Part shown: one piece after another, positions 17,771 to 27,445 of the stretch
Layout of the letters: the number at the start of each line of letters is the position of its first letter
How positions within the stretch are numbered: position 1 is the first letter of the stretch
NCBI GenBank assembly: GCA_963788085.1
Contig: CAWBFS010000012.1
Location: forward strand, 62,001 to 126,000
DNA length: 64,000 bases
Source: AP-15 sp963788085
GTDB lineage: Bacteria; Pseudomonadota; Alphaproteobacteria; ATCC43930; CGMCC-115725
Reading direction: 5' to 3'
The notes under the pieces: model-generated
What the model saw: the letters and a program-made list of their open reading frames with translations, nothing else
Told to the model about the DNA's origin: nothing
Databases searched by the model: none
Translations under genes and position numbers: made by a program

Positions 17771-19359
17771 TCAACCGTTGGGGAGCCTCGCAAGGTACTC
17801 GGTCAGCGGGCTGGCTTGCCGCCAAGAAACGAGTGAGCTGCTGTTCCGCCGGATTTTTGGGGTCGTCCATGCTCGCGGAGATCGCGACAAACGCACCCAC
17901 AGGCTCCCGGTCGAGGAGGACGGCACGCGCCCGCAACAGTTTTGCCTCGAGAAGCCCGGCAGCAATTCTACCGTCCACGACATAGAAGGACCACACCAGA
18001 CGGTGAAGCTGTCCGCTGACGATCTCCGTGCTCGCCAGCGCGGTCGGCTTGCCGCCCAAGTTGGCTTGGGCGCGGCCGTATCCCGTGATGTGCCACAGCT
18101 TGTCGTCGGCCAGACGATTTCCGGTTTTGGTTAGCGCGTCGCCGCTGGCTCGTAGCCGATAGAGCGCGACATAGCGGATGACCACCCCGGAACCTGGCTC
18201 CTCGAACCCGTCGAGGAACTCCCGATCGGCACCGTACACCGCGGGGCGCCAGTCCGCCGAAGGGTCAGACAGGCCTTGCCAGGGCGCCGCAATCAGAGGC
18301 GCGTGCGCAACCGCAAGCGGAGAAGGCGGATAGAGAGCATTCAATCGGGCCGCATAGGCCGGACCGGCCACCGCGAGCAGGAGGGCTGCCGGGATCGCTA
18401 TTGCAAATCGCCAAGCCGCAGGCTTCGACCATCCGGTCGAACGCATCGGGATGCGCCGGTCGATCTTCTGCGCAAACGTCATCCCGATCGCGATCAGGAT
18501 GATGATGACCAACGTGAAGAAGAACCAGCCATAGAGGACGTGGTCGGCTTCGACCGCCGCCGCACTGCCCTCGAGATGCGCCAACACGATGATCCCAAGC
18601 GCCCGCATTCCATTGGCGGCGATCGGCACGACGAGCGACAAGGTGATGAACAGGGCTCTTCTGACGACGCTCTGGTACATGACCACAGCGAAGAAGCATC
18701 CGAACACAATCGACGCGATCAGAAAGCGCAACCCGGCGCAAGCTTCCGCGATCTCGAAGGTGCCCTCCGGTATCTCAATCATAAACCCGTCGGAGAAGAC
18801 TGGAATGTGAAGCAATTCCAGTCCGGCAATACTGATCTGGGCCGTGATCTTCTGGAGCGTAGGAACGAGAAAAGCCCCGCTCGGCACGAGAAAAAACAAA
18901 AAAAGCAGCGGCGCCAGCAATAACCAGAAGACGCGCGGGCCGAGCGCCACCAGCACTACGACTTCGAACATCGCGACCAGCAGAAATTGGCGGGCTTCCT
19001 GGATGTCGAGAATAGCGGCGATCAGCCACAGCCCGGAGAGGAAAGGCATCACGACCAACGGCCACAGGGTCGGGCTCGGCGACACCGACGCGATGACCCC
19101 GCGTCGCTCCCACAAGAGAAAGCCGACGAGCGGAATAATCAGAAAGCAGTGATTGTAAGCGGTCGAACTCGATCCAAACCTGGACGGCCCCGCTGACCTC
19201 GCGCTGGAAAACGATACCGAAGACCAGCGCGGCAATGCCGATAAAGACCAGCGCCGGCCGCCATCCAGGCGCGACCAGCACACCGGCGGCTCGTCGCCTG
19301 CTTAGAGCCGAACCCAGCCCCGTCGCGCTGCGCCCCGGTCTCGCTGGCTTGCTTCCCAC
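17771..19359 (-). CDS. xrtA: Exosortase A with C-terminal EpsI domain, two frameshifts
   Basis: Integral-membrane cysteine transpeptidase-like enzyme thought to process PEP-CTERM proteins, fused to the EpsI domain found in exopolysaccharide clusters. About eight membrane segments are visible. The catalytic triad is present: Cys in EIAEACAGLRFLIAS, Arg in ANGMRALGIIV, His in ADHVLYGWFFF. The EpsI part includes APWQGLSDPSADWRP and VVIRYVALYRLRASGD. A break near 19165 joins the N-terminal helix to the STAYNHCFLI block. A second near 17810 leads to the plausible end SPLTEYLARLPNG at 17771. Without it the frame runs 230 bases further into the intergenic repeat. The start is unclear: GTG 19359 or TTG 19380. 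Confidence 0.87.
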
Positions 19360-19395
19360 GGGGGAGCGCCTCAATAACAAGACACATCCTGCATG

Positions 19396-20442
19396 TCAGC
19401 CGATTCCTCTGACGATCAGCGGGCCGAGTCGGGTCGCCACCAGTAACGGCAAGTGTTTCCAAGCCGCGATAAAGACTGCCAATTTCGGGTTGAGCGGGTT
19501 CAAATCCGGCATCGAGCGCCCGCGCGCCAAGCGGAATTGATAGACCAGTGGGCTCGGCTGAAACCCCCAGTTGCATTTGAACGCGTAAGATCCTGTGCCG
19601 ACTTTGCTGCGGCCGAAATCGAAGATGCGATAACCCCGTTCACACGCTCTGCGCATCACTTCCCAATACATGAAATCATTGGCGGCAAGCTGCCGCGCCG
19701 CGGCCATGCCGCCTCCGTAAAACGGCAGAACCTCGTCGCGAAAATAGAAATTCAGCACCGATGCGACTGCTTTGCCGCCGGATGATATCGTAACGATATC
19801 GGATGAGGTCGAAAATTCATCCTTAAGAATGCGAAAATAGGATTTGGCGAAGACGGGCGTGCCGAGGTTACGAACGCTTTCGGCGTAAATGCGATATAGG
19901 CGGTCGATGCCGTCGTCGATCTCCGAGCGCAACTCGTGGCGCATGCCTTTGCGCACCATCGCCCGCTGCTTGCGCGGTATCGCTTTCAGATTGCGCTCGA
20001 CGATCGGATCGAGCTCCCGCCGGAATGTGGCGTAGAGCCCCGGTTTGCTCGGCCAATCGCCCCGGCTCGCCGAGAAATCGCGCAGTTCGAGCACCGGAAC
20101 GGCAAGGGCCTCCATGAGCCGGACGGCCTCGTCTTCGAGCGCGCGCAGGCTCTCGTCATCGGTGGCGATCGGGCCGCCGCGCACCGCGAAGGCATTCGAT
20201 ATCAGAGACGAACCGAACAGCAGGGACTTCACATGGGTGAGCGGCAAGACACCGGTAATGATCCCGCCGCGCTCGGCAATCAGGTAATGCGTCGGGTGGC
20301 GGAAGGCCCGCTCGAGAACCCGCCTCCAACCGGCCAGATGAAAGAAGGTTCCGCCCGGATGCGCGAGCACGAACTCGTCCCAGCGGCGCTCGTCGCCGGG
20401 TCGGAACGATCTTACGGCGGGGCCTGCTTGCGATCCGTCCAA
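19396..20442 (-). CDS. FemAB family XrtA/PEP-CTERM system-associated protein
   Basis: GNAT-fold aminoacyl/acyl transferase-like protein of the FemAB class found in exosortase-A loci. Its exact reaction is unknown. Family blocks are FRPGDERRWDEFVLAHPGGTFFHLAGWRRVLERAF, ISNAFAVRGGPIA, NLKAIPRKQRAMVRKGMRH, VFAKSYFRILKDEF, FYGGGMAAARQLAANDFMYWEVMRRA and FDFGRSKVGTGSYAFKCNWGF. No ATG is suitably placed. A TTG at 20442, inside the last codons of the deacetylase gene, begins the protein a few residues before the conserved region, and the frame further upstream lacks homology. The frame is intact. Confidence 0.87.
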   Translation of the reverse strand: MDGSQAGPAVRSFRPGDERRWDEFVLAHPGGTFFHLAGWRRVLERAFRHPTHYLIAERGGIITGVLPLTHVKSLLFGSSLISNAFAVRGGPIATDDESLRALEDEAVRLMEALAVPVLELRDFSASRGDWPSKPGLYATFRRELDPIVERNLKAIPRKQRAMVRKGMRHELRSEIDDGIDRLYRIYAESVRNLGTPVFAKSYFRILKDEFSTSSDIVTISSGGKAVASVLNFYFRDEVLPFYGGGMAAARQLAANDFMYWEVMRRACERGYRIFDFGRSKVGTGSYAFKCNWGFQPSPLVYQFRLARGRSMPDLNPLNPKLAVFIAAWKHLPLLVATRLGPLIVRGIG

Positions 20443-21401
20443 GACGTGATGACCGGGAACGGTCCTCTCTCGTCGCTCAGAAAAAGCCGATCCATGCGTG
20501 TCCAGGTGAAATTGTGAAGCAGCCGCCGAAGCCGTGGTTCGGTGCGATCCAGGTTCAAATAATGCCGAAACCGCGATTTCCACGGTGCCGATTGCTGGCG
20601 CGGCTGCTCAGGATCGATCTCCCAAGGGTGCAAATAAAAAATGGCTGGCGAACGGTTCACGCGCATCGCATGGTGCAACAGCCCGCTGGTCAGGTGATAG
20701 GGCAGCAAACGGAAATAGCCGCCGCCGGAAGCCGGTATGTCGATCCCCAGCATCCGGACCGCGGTCAGCGGGATTTCCAGCATGCCCGGCACCGGTGAAA
20801 ACGGTGTTCGCGGCGCGTGGGGGGTGCCGTAAAGATCGTGCTTCACCGGGTAAACGCTGGAGCTGTAGCAGTAGCCTTCTTCCGCGAGTATCGCGTGGGC
20901 CCATTTGCTGGCGCCGCCGATCGAGAAGGTCGGAGCGCGATAACCGCGGACCGGCAGGCCGGCGAGGTCTTCAAGGATCTGCTTGCTGCGGCGCACGTCA
21001 TCGCGAAATTCTTCGGGCGACTGGCAGTCTACTCGAATATGGCTGGAGCCGTGGCTCGCGAGCTCGTGCCCTTCCGCCACCACGCGCCGCACCAGCTGCG
21101 GATGCCGCTCTGCTACCCATCCCAGGATAAAGAAGGTCGCTTCGACCCCGCTCTCGGCCAGGATCTGAAGCAGGCGCTCGGTGTTGCGTTCTACCCGGCG
21201 GGGCAGACCTTCCCAATCGCTCCGGTCAATCGTCGAGGCGAAGGCTTCGACCTGAAAATAATCCTCGACGTCGATCGTCATTGCGTTGGCGAAACCGTAG
21301 CGCATCTGCTTGCGGGAGACTTCTTCGACCGGCCAGTCGGCCGGGGCCTCCTCCACCCAGTCGCCAGGCAGCTTCCGAAGCGCCTCGGTCGGCTGACTCA
21401 C
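20412..21401 (-). CDS. XrtA-system polysaccharide deacetylase
   Basis: NodB-fold carbohydrate deacetylase of about 329 residues, presumed to modify the exopolysaccharide. Motifs are TIDVEDYFQVEAF (catalytic and metal Asp), ATFFILGWVAERHP, GHELASHGSSH (metal His pair), RGYRAPTFSI and FYLHPWEID. The C-terminal half has the extension typical of the XrtA subfamily. The GTG at 21401 overlaps the ATPase stop by four bases; an internal ATG before RYGFANAMTIDVED is an alternative start. It has no signal peptide. The frame is intact. Confidence 0.9.
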   Translation of the reverse strand: MSQPTEALRKLPGDWVEEAPADWPVEEVSRKQMRYGFANAMTIDVEDYFQVEAFASTIDRSDWEGLPRRVERNTERLLQILAESGVEATFFILGWVAERHPQLVRRVVAEGHELASHGSSHIRVDCQSPEEFRDDVRRSKQILEDLAGLPVRGYRAPTFSIGGASKWAHAILAEEGYCYSSSVYPVKHDLYGTPHAPRTPFSPVPGMLEIPLTAVRMLGIDIPASGGGYFRLLPYHLTSGLLHHAMRVNRSPAIFYLHPWEIDPEQPRQQSAPWKSRFRHYLNLDRTEPRLRRLLHNFTWTRMDRLFLSDERGPFPVITSWTDRKQAPP

Positions 21402-22390
21402 GGCCGGTCGCTCTGGAAATAGGTGGTCGCGATTTCAATCGCGCGCTTGATGACGCGCCCATGCCGATCGACTTGTTCTTCGAGCATGCTGAGGCGCTCG
21501 GCTATTTGAGAGGTCGCCTGCGATTTGCCGTTTGGCTCGCCGGCGGGCAAACCGCCGACGGGCTCGGTCGTAACGACAGCGATTTCTTCACGCAGGTCTT
21601 TGGCTACTTTGTCGACTGCATTGGCTTGAAGCGTATGAAGTTGCTCCAGGAAGCCGAAGAGCAGCAACCTCGAACACAAGGTATTGATCTGCCGAGGTAC
21701 GCCTCCGGTGTGACGGTAAACCAGCGGAAAGCAATCTTCGGTGAATTCCGGATCTCCCTTCCAACCTGCCCGGCGCAGCCGGTGCTCGACATACGACTTG
21801 GTTTCGGCTTCGCTCAACGGCCCCAAATGGTAGGCCGCAGTCACCCGTTGCCGCAATTGCTCGAGCCGCGGGCTGCCGAGAATCGACCGGAACTGCGGCT
21901 GCCCGAGCAGAAAGCTCTGCAACGCCATCGTCCTGTCGACCACGATGTTGGACAGCATGCGCAACTCTTCGAGAGCCTCGAAGGACAGGTTCTGCGCCTC
22001 GTCGACGATCAGCAATACGCGTCTGCCGTTGCGCTGCTGCGCCAGGACGAAGTCGTTGATGCGCTGTAGCAGCGACCCCTTCGCCAATCCCTCTTTGGCG
22101 ATGCCGAAGCCACCCGCAACCAAATGCAACAGGTCGTCTCCGGCCAGCTGGGTAGTGACGATCTTGGCGACAATGAAATTGCTCTGGTCAATTGTCGACA
22201 GCAGGTTGTCGACCAGGATGGTCTTGCCGGCGCCGACTTCTCCCGTGATGATGATGAAGCCTTCGGCATGGTGCAGACCATACACCAAATAGGCCATCGC
22301 CTGCCGGTGCACCGTGCTTTCGAAAAAAAAGCGGGCATCGGGAGTGAGCTGAAAGGGCGGTATCGTAAGGCCGTAGAATTTGGCGTACAT
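21398..22390 (-). CDS. XrtA/PEP-CTERM system-associated ATPase
   Basis: AAA-type ATPase related to ExeA/GspA secretion ATPases and typical of exosortase-A loci, 330 residues. It starts MYAKFYGLTIPPFQLTPDARFFF, with Walker A GEVGAGKT and Walker B LLIVDEAQNLSFEALEELRMLSN. The GQPQFRSIL and TGGVPRQINTLCSRLLL blocks follow. The last ~60 residues include a coiled-coil-like stretch (IAERLSMLEEQVDRHGRVIKRAI). It lies only six bases after the outer-membrane protein gene and overlaps the deacetylase gene. Its role in polymer or protein export is inferred. Confidence 0.9.
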   Translation of the reverse strand: MYAKFYGLTIPPFQLTPDARFFFESTVHRQAMAYLVYGLHHAEGFIIITGEVGAGKTILVDNLLSTIDQSNFIVAKIVTTQLAGDDLLHLVAGGFGIAKEGLAKGSLLQRINDFVLAQQRNGRRVLLIVDEAQNLSFEALEELRMLSNIVVDRTMALQSFLLGQPQFRSILGSPRLEQLRQRVTAAYHLGPLSEAETKSYVEHRLRRAGWKGDPEFTEDCFPLVYRHTGGVPRQINTLCSRLLLFGFLEQLHTLQANAVDKVAKDLREEIAVVTTEPVGGLPAGEPNGKSQATSQIAERLSMLEEQVDRHGRVIKRAIEIATTYFQSDRP

Positions 22391-22395
22391 GGTCG

Positions 22396-24275
22396 TTAAA
22401 ACGTCTTGCTCAACAGGAACTGCAATTGATTGACGAATACGTCGCCGTTGCGGCCGCCGGCGAGAACAGTCCCGTTCGTGTTATACGAGAAAGTGTAGAT
22501 GATCGAACCTGTCAGGGTGCGCCCCAGAACATACGTTGAGGCCGACGGTGGCGTAAACGGCGTCGAAATTGGCCGTTTGGCTAAAATTGACGGTCGTGGT
22601 CCCTGGCACTACGGTTGGAGAATTGACCGAGTTGAAAACCCCGAGCGAGGCATACCCGCTGACATCCGGCCTAATATCGCGCGAGTAACCGAAATTTACG
22701 CCGAGGCTCTTGGTGGGAACGCCGGCGCCGGTCGTCAATGACTGCTGCTCAGTATAGGACCCGTAAAGCGAATAGTAGTTGGGCGGCAGCGAGTTGCTCA
22801 ACCCGGCGGTGAACAAGTGCTGGCGGTAGACATTGTTCGATATCCCCAAACCCGGGCTGGAAAAAGTGGTTGGCAGACCGGTCGATTGATTGACGATGCC
22901 GCCGGACGGGCTGAGGGTCGAGGTCGCGAGGTTGGATGCGAACAATTGCCCCTGCGAGGATACGCCCTGGACCGCGTTCGCGGAAAATACCAAGCTGGGC
23001 GTGATGTTGACCTGGGACGAGCCGGTAAACCCATACGACGCCTTGCTGTTTGCCGTATTGCAGCGCGACATAGGCCGGCTGATCCGGCCCTACCGTCCCG
23101 ATGCGTCCGCCGGCTAGCCAAGTGGCCCCTGCAAATGTCGCCGCCGGGGAACCAGGATAGCGTAGGTTCTGATAGCCGGCCCGTCCGAGCGCGGCGATCA
23201 TCGGCGTAAAATTGTATTGGAAATCGTTATAGGCACTGACCTGAGTGCTTTGGTTCGCGAATGAGCCATTGAGTTCGGCGGCGTCCGCCGTAAATCGCGC
23301 CAGCACGTTTTCTGAAAATTCTCGACCGGTCGCGGCGATGAAGGTTCCTTCGTTCATCGTCGTGGAGGCGAGGTTGTTCAGCCCGGGGGTCACGGCGAGA
23401 CTCGTAACGGCGGTGTTGCCGCCATAATTCGACGAGCTGAAAGGTGTACCGCAGCTCGGTGTCGGCACAGTGGACCGAAACGACTTTATCAGATACGGCG
23501 AGATGTTGGTGATGAATTGCTGAGTTTGCTGATTTCTAGGCAATGTCGACAGGTTCTGAAACCAAAGCCGGGCAGGGTGGTCGACTGGGTTATGGAACTC
23601 TGGGCATCGACATACAGCAGGTCGGGATAAATCGTGCCGTGCCCGTTTGCATAAAGGGACCCGTAAATCTGGTTTAAAGTCGAGTTCGAGCTCGGCAAAT
23701 AAATGGATCCGGTTCCCTTGACCAGTCGCGACGGCTTGCAGCCTCGGGGTATCCACCGAGGCCGATAGGCCAGCCCCGAGCTGTGTGATGGCGGCGAATG
23801 TCCGCGGGAGAATGGACGTAATTGACGTTGTCGGTGAAGGTCTCGCCGAGCGAAACAGGTTGGGCCGGATCAGGACAGCCGGCGCGTTTGGATCGTAGGC
23901 CTGAAGCGGCACGACCCCAGCGTAAGGCTGCAGCTGGAGCGTCGGAGGAGAGGTCAGGGTCGGGACTTGGTTATTGACCGAATAGGGCGCCGCCGCCGGG
24001 TTCGGAAAACCATACCCACCGATCGACGGAGGCGGCAAAGTGTCAGGTGCCGCGCCGGGCAGCGCCGGCGTCGTTACAGCTGCGCCGCCGGTAACGGCCG
24101 GGCCAGCCTCGGGACCGGCCGCGCCGGACGAGCTTGATGCTCCGCCCTCGTTCGTCTGCGCTGCCGCAGGGATCGCTGCGGTGCCGGGGAACAGCAGCAG
24201 CCACAGAGCAAAGTGCCTCTGCCAAAATGCGCCTGCCGCAAGGCCCCTATGCGATTTCGGCCGAGCGCCGCTCAT
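22396..24275 (-). CDS. TIGR03016-type PEP-CTERM-system outer-membrane beta-barrel protein, frameshifted
   Basis: Outer-membrane protein found in XrtA exopolysaccharide clusters, perhaps the channel partner of the export system. After a basic start and signal peptide (FALWLLLFPGTAAIPAAAQ) comes a proline/alanine-rich linker. Alternating beta-strand sequence follows: SASVDTPRLQAV, YNDFQYNFTPMIAALGRAGYQN, GFTGSSQVNITPSLVFSANA, NFGYSRDIRPDVSGYASLGVF. It closes with a terminal aromatic strand ending LQFLLSKTF. Breaks lie near 23705, 23575, 23045 and 22535 (surplus G before TATGTTCTGGG). The ATG at 24275 is preferred over the one at 24320, because the latter would overlap the kinase gene deeply. 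Confidence 0.8.
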
Positions 24276-25143
24276 CGCTCCCGCTATCGGCGGAGTGATA
24301 ATTGTACCCGTAGGAGCCAAAATGCTCGGTCCCCAGGCTATCGCTCTTGTTCAACAGAAGGCTAATTCGGGGACAGGTACTGAGCGTGCTGAGTGCGGCT
24401 TCGATCTCTCCTTGCTGGGTGTTGTTCGCTTCGACGACGAACACGATTTGTCCGACCAACGGCGCCAACGCCGCGGCGTCGCTGCTCGCCATGCAGGGCG
24501 GCGTGTCGATGATGAGGTAGTGATCGGGAAGCCGCTGAGTCATGTCGTCCAGCAGGGCCTCCATTTCCGGGCTCGACAGCAGTTCGGGTACGTGCGGCCC
24601 ACCTCGCCCCGCCGGCAGGATCATCAGATTGGGAATGTTAGTCTGGATCAGCACTTCCGGGGGTTCGAGGTTCCCCGCGAGCACGTCGACGATGCCCTTG
24701 TTTCCTTCGATCCCGAGGATTCCCGGCATTGTGGAATGCTGCGTGTCGACATCGACAAGCAGCGCCTTGACGCTGCGTTCGGATGCGAACGCCAGAGCCA
24801 GGTTGAGCGCGGTGAACGTCTTGCCCTCGCCCGGCCGTGCACTCGTCACCATGATCAGCCGACTTGCGCGAGGGTCGGCCATCAAATCCTTCTGCGACCA
24901 CGCGCCAACCAGATTTCGCTTGATGAGGCGGAATTCCTCCACTGTCCGCGAACGGGCAGCGGACGGGATGGCGATCCCGAAACCGGCAAGCCTGCCGCGA
25001 TCGAGCACCAGCTCCGGACCGGCGGGCGTTAAAGCCGGCCCGCCGGTGGCCTTGCGGGGCGTGATGGGCGCGGCGGGCTCGGGAGTTTCCTGATGGCGCA
25101 GCAGTGCCGCTGCCCTTTCTATCAGTCCAACCGTTTCGGCCAT
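24247..25143 (-). CDS. XrtA-associated tyrosine autokinase (CpsD/CapB type)
   Basis: Cytoplasmic BY-kinase that pairs with the chain-length protein to control polymer export. The 298 residues include Walker A SARPGEGKTFTALNLALAFA, Walker A' LLVDVDTQHS and Walker B HYLIIDTPPCMASSDAA. A short C-terminal tyrosine cluster (FGSYGYNYH) is the expected autophosphorylation site. The N-terminal ~70 residues are a proline-rich linker. It begins one base after the end of the chain-length gene and overlaps the next gene by 29 bases. The frame is intact. Confidence 0.92.
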   Translation of the reverse strand: MAETVGLIERAAALLRHQETPEPAAPITPRKATGGPALTPAGPELVLDRGRLAGFGIAIPSAARSRTVEEFRLIKRNLVGAWSQKDLMADPRASRLIMVTSARPGEGKTFTALNLALAFASERSVKALLVDVDTQHSTMPGILGIEGNKGIVDVLAGNLEPPEVLIQTNIPNLMILPAGRGGPHVPELLSSPEMEALLDDMTQRLPDHYLIIDTPPCMASSDAAALAPLVGQIVFVVEANNTQQGEIEAALSTLSTCPRISLLLNKSDSLGTEHFGSYGYNYHSADSGSDERRSAEIA

Positions 25144-25144
25144 T

Positions 25145-26725
25145 TTAAGAGATGCCCATCGTCCGCAGCCCCATGCTCAAAGCGATCAAGGTTCCATATA
25201 CCGCGATCAGGAGGAACGCGCTCGCGCATACACCCGCCAATTGGATCACCGCACGCCGCCGGGCCGCTCCGAGCGACAGCCGGGATACGCTTCCGAGTAT
25301 CGGCAGCCCCAGGTTGCGCAACTGGCCGATCGTAGCGAACGAGCGGTCGATCTGGGTCAACGCCAAAGGCACGGCTAGACCACCGCCAATTCCGAAAAGC
25401 AGCACCATGGAAACCAGCATAGGACGGTTGGGAGCGGCCGGAAGGATCGGCACCTGCGGGGGATCGACAATGCGGAACTGGATTTTCTCGGTCTTTGTGT
25501 CGGCGGCGTTGGCGATCGCAGTGGCTTCGCGCCGCGCCACCAGTTCCTGATAGTTTCGCTTCAGGATCGAATAGTCGCGGTCGAGATCTTGTGCTTGCAC
25601 CAGCACGCCCGGTGCCGAAGCGGCGACTTTTTGGATCCGCTCCTCATCGGATTGAGCCTCGTCGAGCCGCCGCTGCACGGCCTTCACCGCTGCCTCGGCG
25701 TCGACCAGTCTGAGTTTGATCTGCTCATAGACCGAGTTGGCGACTTCGCCTTTCGACGTGCCGCCGCCGGATTTTCCGGCGCCGCCCGACGCTTTCGCTG
25801 CCTCGGCCTCGATCTGTGCAATCTGTTTTCGAGTGGCCTTCACATCCGGATGGTCTTCGGTGTACTTCAGCAGCATCGTGTCAAGGTTGCGGCGGAGCTC
25901 CTGCAATCGCTCGTCGATTGGGGACAGCCGGCCGCCGGTGACGATTACCTGCGGTGCTCTTTCGACGCTCAGCATCGCCGGGACCGCGTCCAGCTCCTTC
26001 TGCATCGCGTCCCGCTTCGTCACCGCATCCGCGAGATCGAGCTTGAGATGTGCAACGAGCGCGCGTGTCTGGTCGAGACGGCTGAGGTTACCGTCTCCGT
26101 CCGCTCCCGAGTCCGGGGTGCGGTTGGAGACTATGTCCGGGTATTTTTGCGCCAAGTCTGATCGCCGTTTCTCGGCGGCCCGCAACTGGTCTCGATACGA
26201 GTTGATCTCGCTGTCCAGGAAACGCTGCGCGTTGTCCATGTCGGCTCGGCTGCTTCCCGCCGTCTTCTCGGCGAAGATCGTCAGCAGCGCCTGAACGACG
26301 TTCTTCGCCGTGTTGGGATCCTGGTCGCGATAAGACAGGGTCAGCAAATTCAGCGTTATCGGCGCGACCGAGATGTCGCTCGCCAATCGCTTATACAGCG
26401 CCTCCTTTTGCTCAGCGTTTGTAACTCCGATGTCTAGATCGGTCAGTCGGACGAGTTGCTCCAGGTTCGGCCGGCTCAGCAGTGTTCGCTGCATAAAATC
26501 GAGCTGGCGAGTCGGATCGGTATCGGCCGCCAAGCCCTTCAGCAACGGCGTCAACAGGGGATCGGCATTGAGATAGACCCGCGCCGATGATTCGTATTTC
26601 GTCGGCACGAGCGCCACACCGATCCATCCGGCGGTGCAGACGAGCCACGCCGTTGCGACGCCCAGCCATTTATGGCGCCACACTGCGTGCAGGAGCGGTA
26701 TGGCTTGCGGCGGTAGAAACCTCAT
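25145..26725 (-). CDS. XrtA-system polysaccharide chain-length determinant
   Basis: Wzc/Wzz-like inner-membrane co-polymerase that sets exopolysaccharide length. A first membrane segment near residues 20-40 (WLGVATAWLVCTAGWIGVALVP) leads into the Wzz domain (YESSARVYLNADPLLTPLL). A long periplasmic coiled-coil region of ~300 residues contains RDQLRAAEKRRSDLAQKYP and LQELRRNLDTMLLKYTEDHP. The PEP box region is followed by a second membrane segment (MLVSMVLLFGIGGGLAVPLAL) and a third hydrophobic stretch at the C-terminus. The ATG at 26725 follows a GGAG; the TTG at 26737 is less likely. Frame intact, about 526 residues. Confidence 0.92.
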   Translation of the reverse strand: MRFLPPQAIPLLHAVWRHKWLGVATAWLVCTAGWIGVALVPTKYESSARVYLNADPLLTPLLKGLAADTDPTRQLDFMQRTLLSRPNLEQLVRLTDLDIGVTNAEQKEALYKRLASDISVAPITLNLLTLSYRDQDPNTAKNVVQALLTIFAEKTAGSSRADMDNAQRFLDSEINSYRDQLRAAEKRRSDLAQKYPDIVSNRTPDSGADGDGNLSRLDQTRALVAHLKLDLADAVTKRDAMQKELDAVPAMLSVERAPQVIVTGGRLSPIDERLQELRRNLDTMLLKYTEDHPDVKATRKQIAQIEAEAAKASGGAGKSGGGTSKGEVANSVYEQIKLRLVDAEAAVKAVQRRLDEAQSDEERIQKVAASAPGVLVQAQDLDRDYSILKRNYQELVARREATAIANAADTKTEKIQFRIVDPPQVPILPAAPNRPMLVSMVLLFGIGGGLAVPLALTQIDRSFATIGQLRNLGLPILGSVSRLSLGAARRRAVIQLAGVCASAFLLIAVYGTLIALSMGLRTMGIS

Positions 26726-26830
26726 GAACGGCTCCAACCCTGTGGAACGAGGTCAATCATCCGTTCCGGACGATTTGTGCTGCAGTCCCCCCGGTGACAA
26801 CCGGCCGCTCCGGCCAAAAGACGGCATAGG

Positions 26831-27445
26831 TTAAAACAGCCGTTGTGGAATAATCAGAATGTCGCCCGGCTGAAGCGCGACATTGCTGGTTATGTCACCA
26901 TCCCGGATCAAGTCTCTGAGGTGCACCGCGTAAGTGGTCTGTACGCCATTGACCGTGCGGATAATGAGGCTGTCGTTCCCCGCGGCATATCTGGTAAGCC
27001 CGCCGACCGCGATCATCGCGTCGAGCACCGTCATATCTGCGCGATAGGGAATCGAGCGCGGCTGCGCTGCTTCGCCGATGATGCGCACCTGGTCGGGGAT
27101 CGGACCGACGAAGCCCGAAACGATGACCGTGACGAGCGGCTCCCGGATGTATTTGCCGAGCCGCTGCTCGTATTCGCGGGCGAGGGAGGTCGGAGTCTTG
27201 CCGATCGCGACGACATCTTCGACGAGCGGTATCGAAACGCGCCCGTCCGGCCGCACCGGCACCGTGACCGTCAGCTCGGGATTGCGCCAGACGAAGATAT
27301 TCAAACTGTCCCCGGGACCGATGCGGTACTCGGCCGATGGCAACGAGGAAGCCGGCGGCGCCGGCGGCAGCTCGGGTGCGCCGCCGCATCCCGCCGTCGA
27401 GAGCACGGCAGCGGCCAATAAAGCTCCGATAAAAACGCGATGCAC
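26831..27445 (-). CDS. XrtA-system exopolysaccharide export lipoprotein (Wza-like)
   Basis: Outer-membrane polysaccharide export protein, 204 residues. It has a lipoprotein signal peptide with lipobox LSTAGC and the poly_export domain YRIGPGDSLNIFVWRNPELT. The VPVRPDGRVSIPLVEDV block follows, then a SLBB-like part VRIIGEAAQPRSIPY and ALQPGDILIIPQRLF. It is the promoter-proximal gene of the minus-strand exopolysaccharide operon, and about 105 bases separate it from the chain-length gene. The frame is intact. Confidence 0.92.
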   Translation of the reverse strand: MHRVFIGALLAAAVLSTAGCGGAPELPPAPPASSLPSAEYRIGPGDSLNIFVWRNPELTVTVPVRPDGRVSIPLVEDVVAIGKTPTSLAREYEQRLGKYIREPLVTVIVSGFVGPIPDQVRIIGEAAQPRSIPYRADMTVLDAMIAVGGLTRYAAGNDSLIIRTVNGVQTTYAVHLRDLIRDGDITSNVALQPGDILIIPQRLF

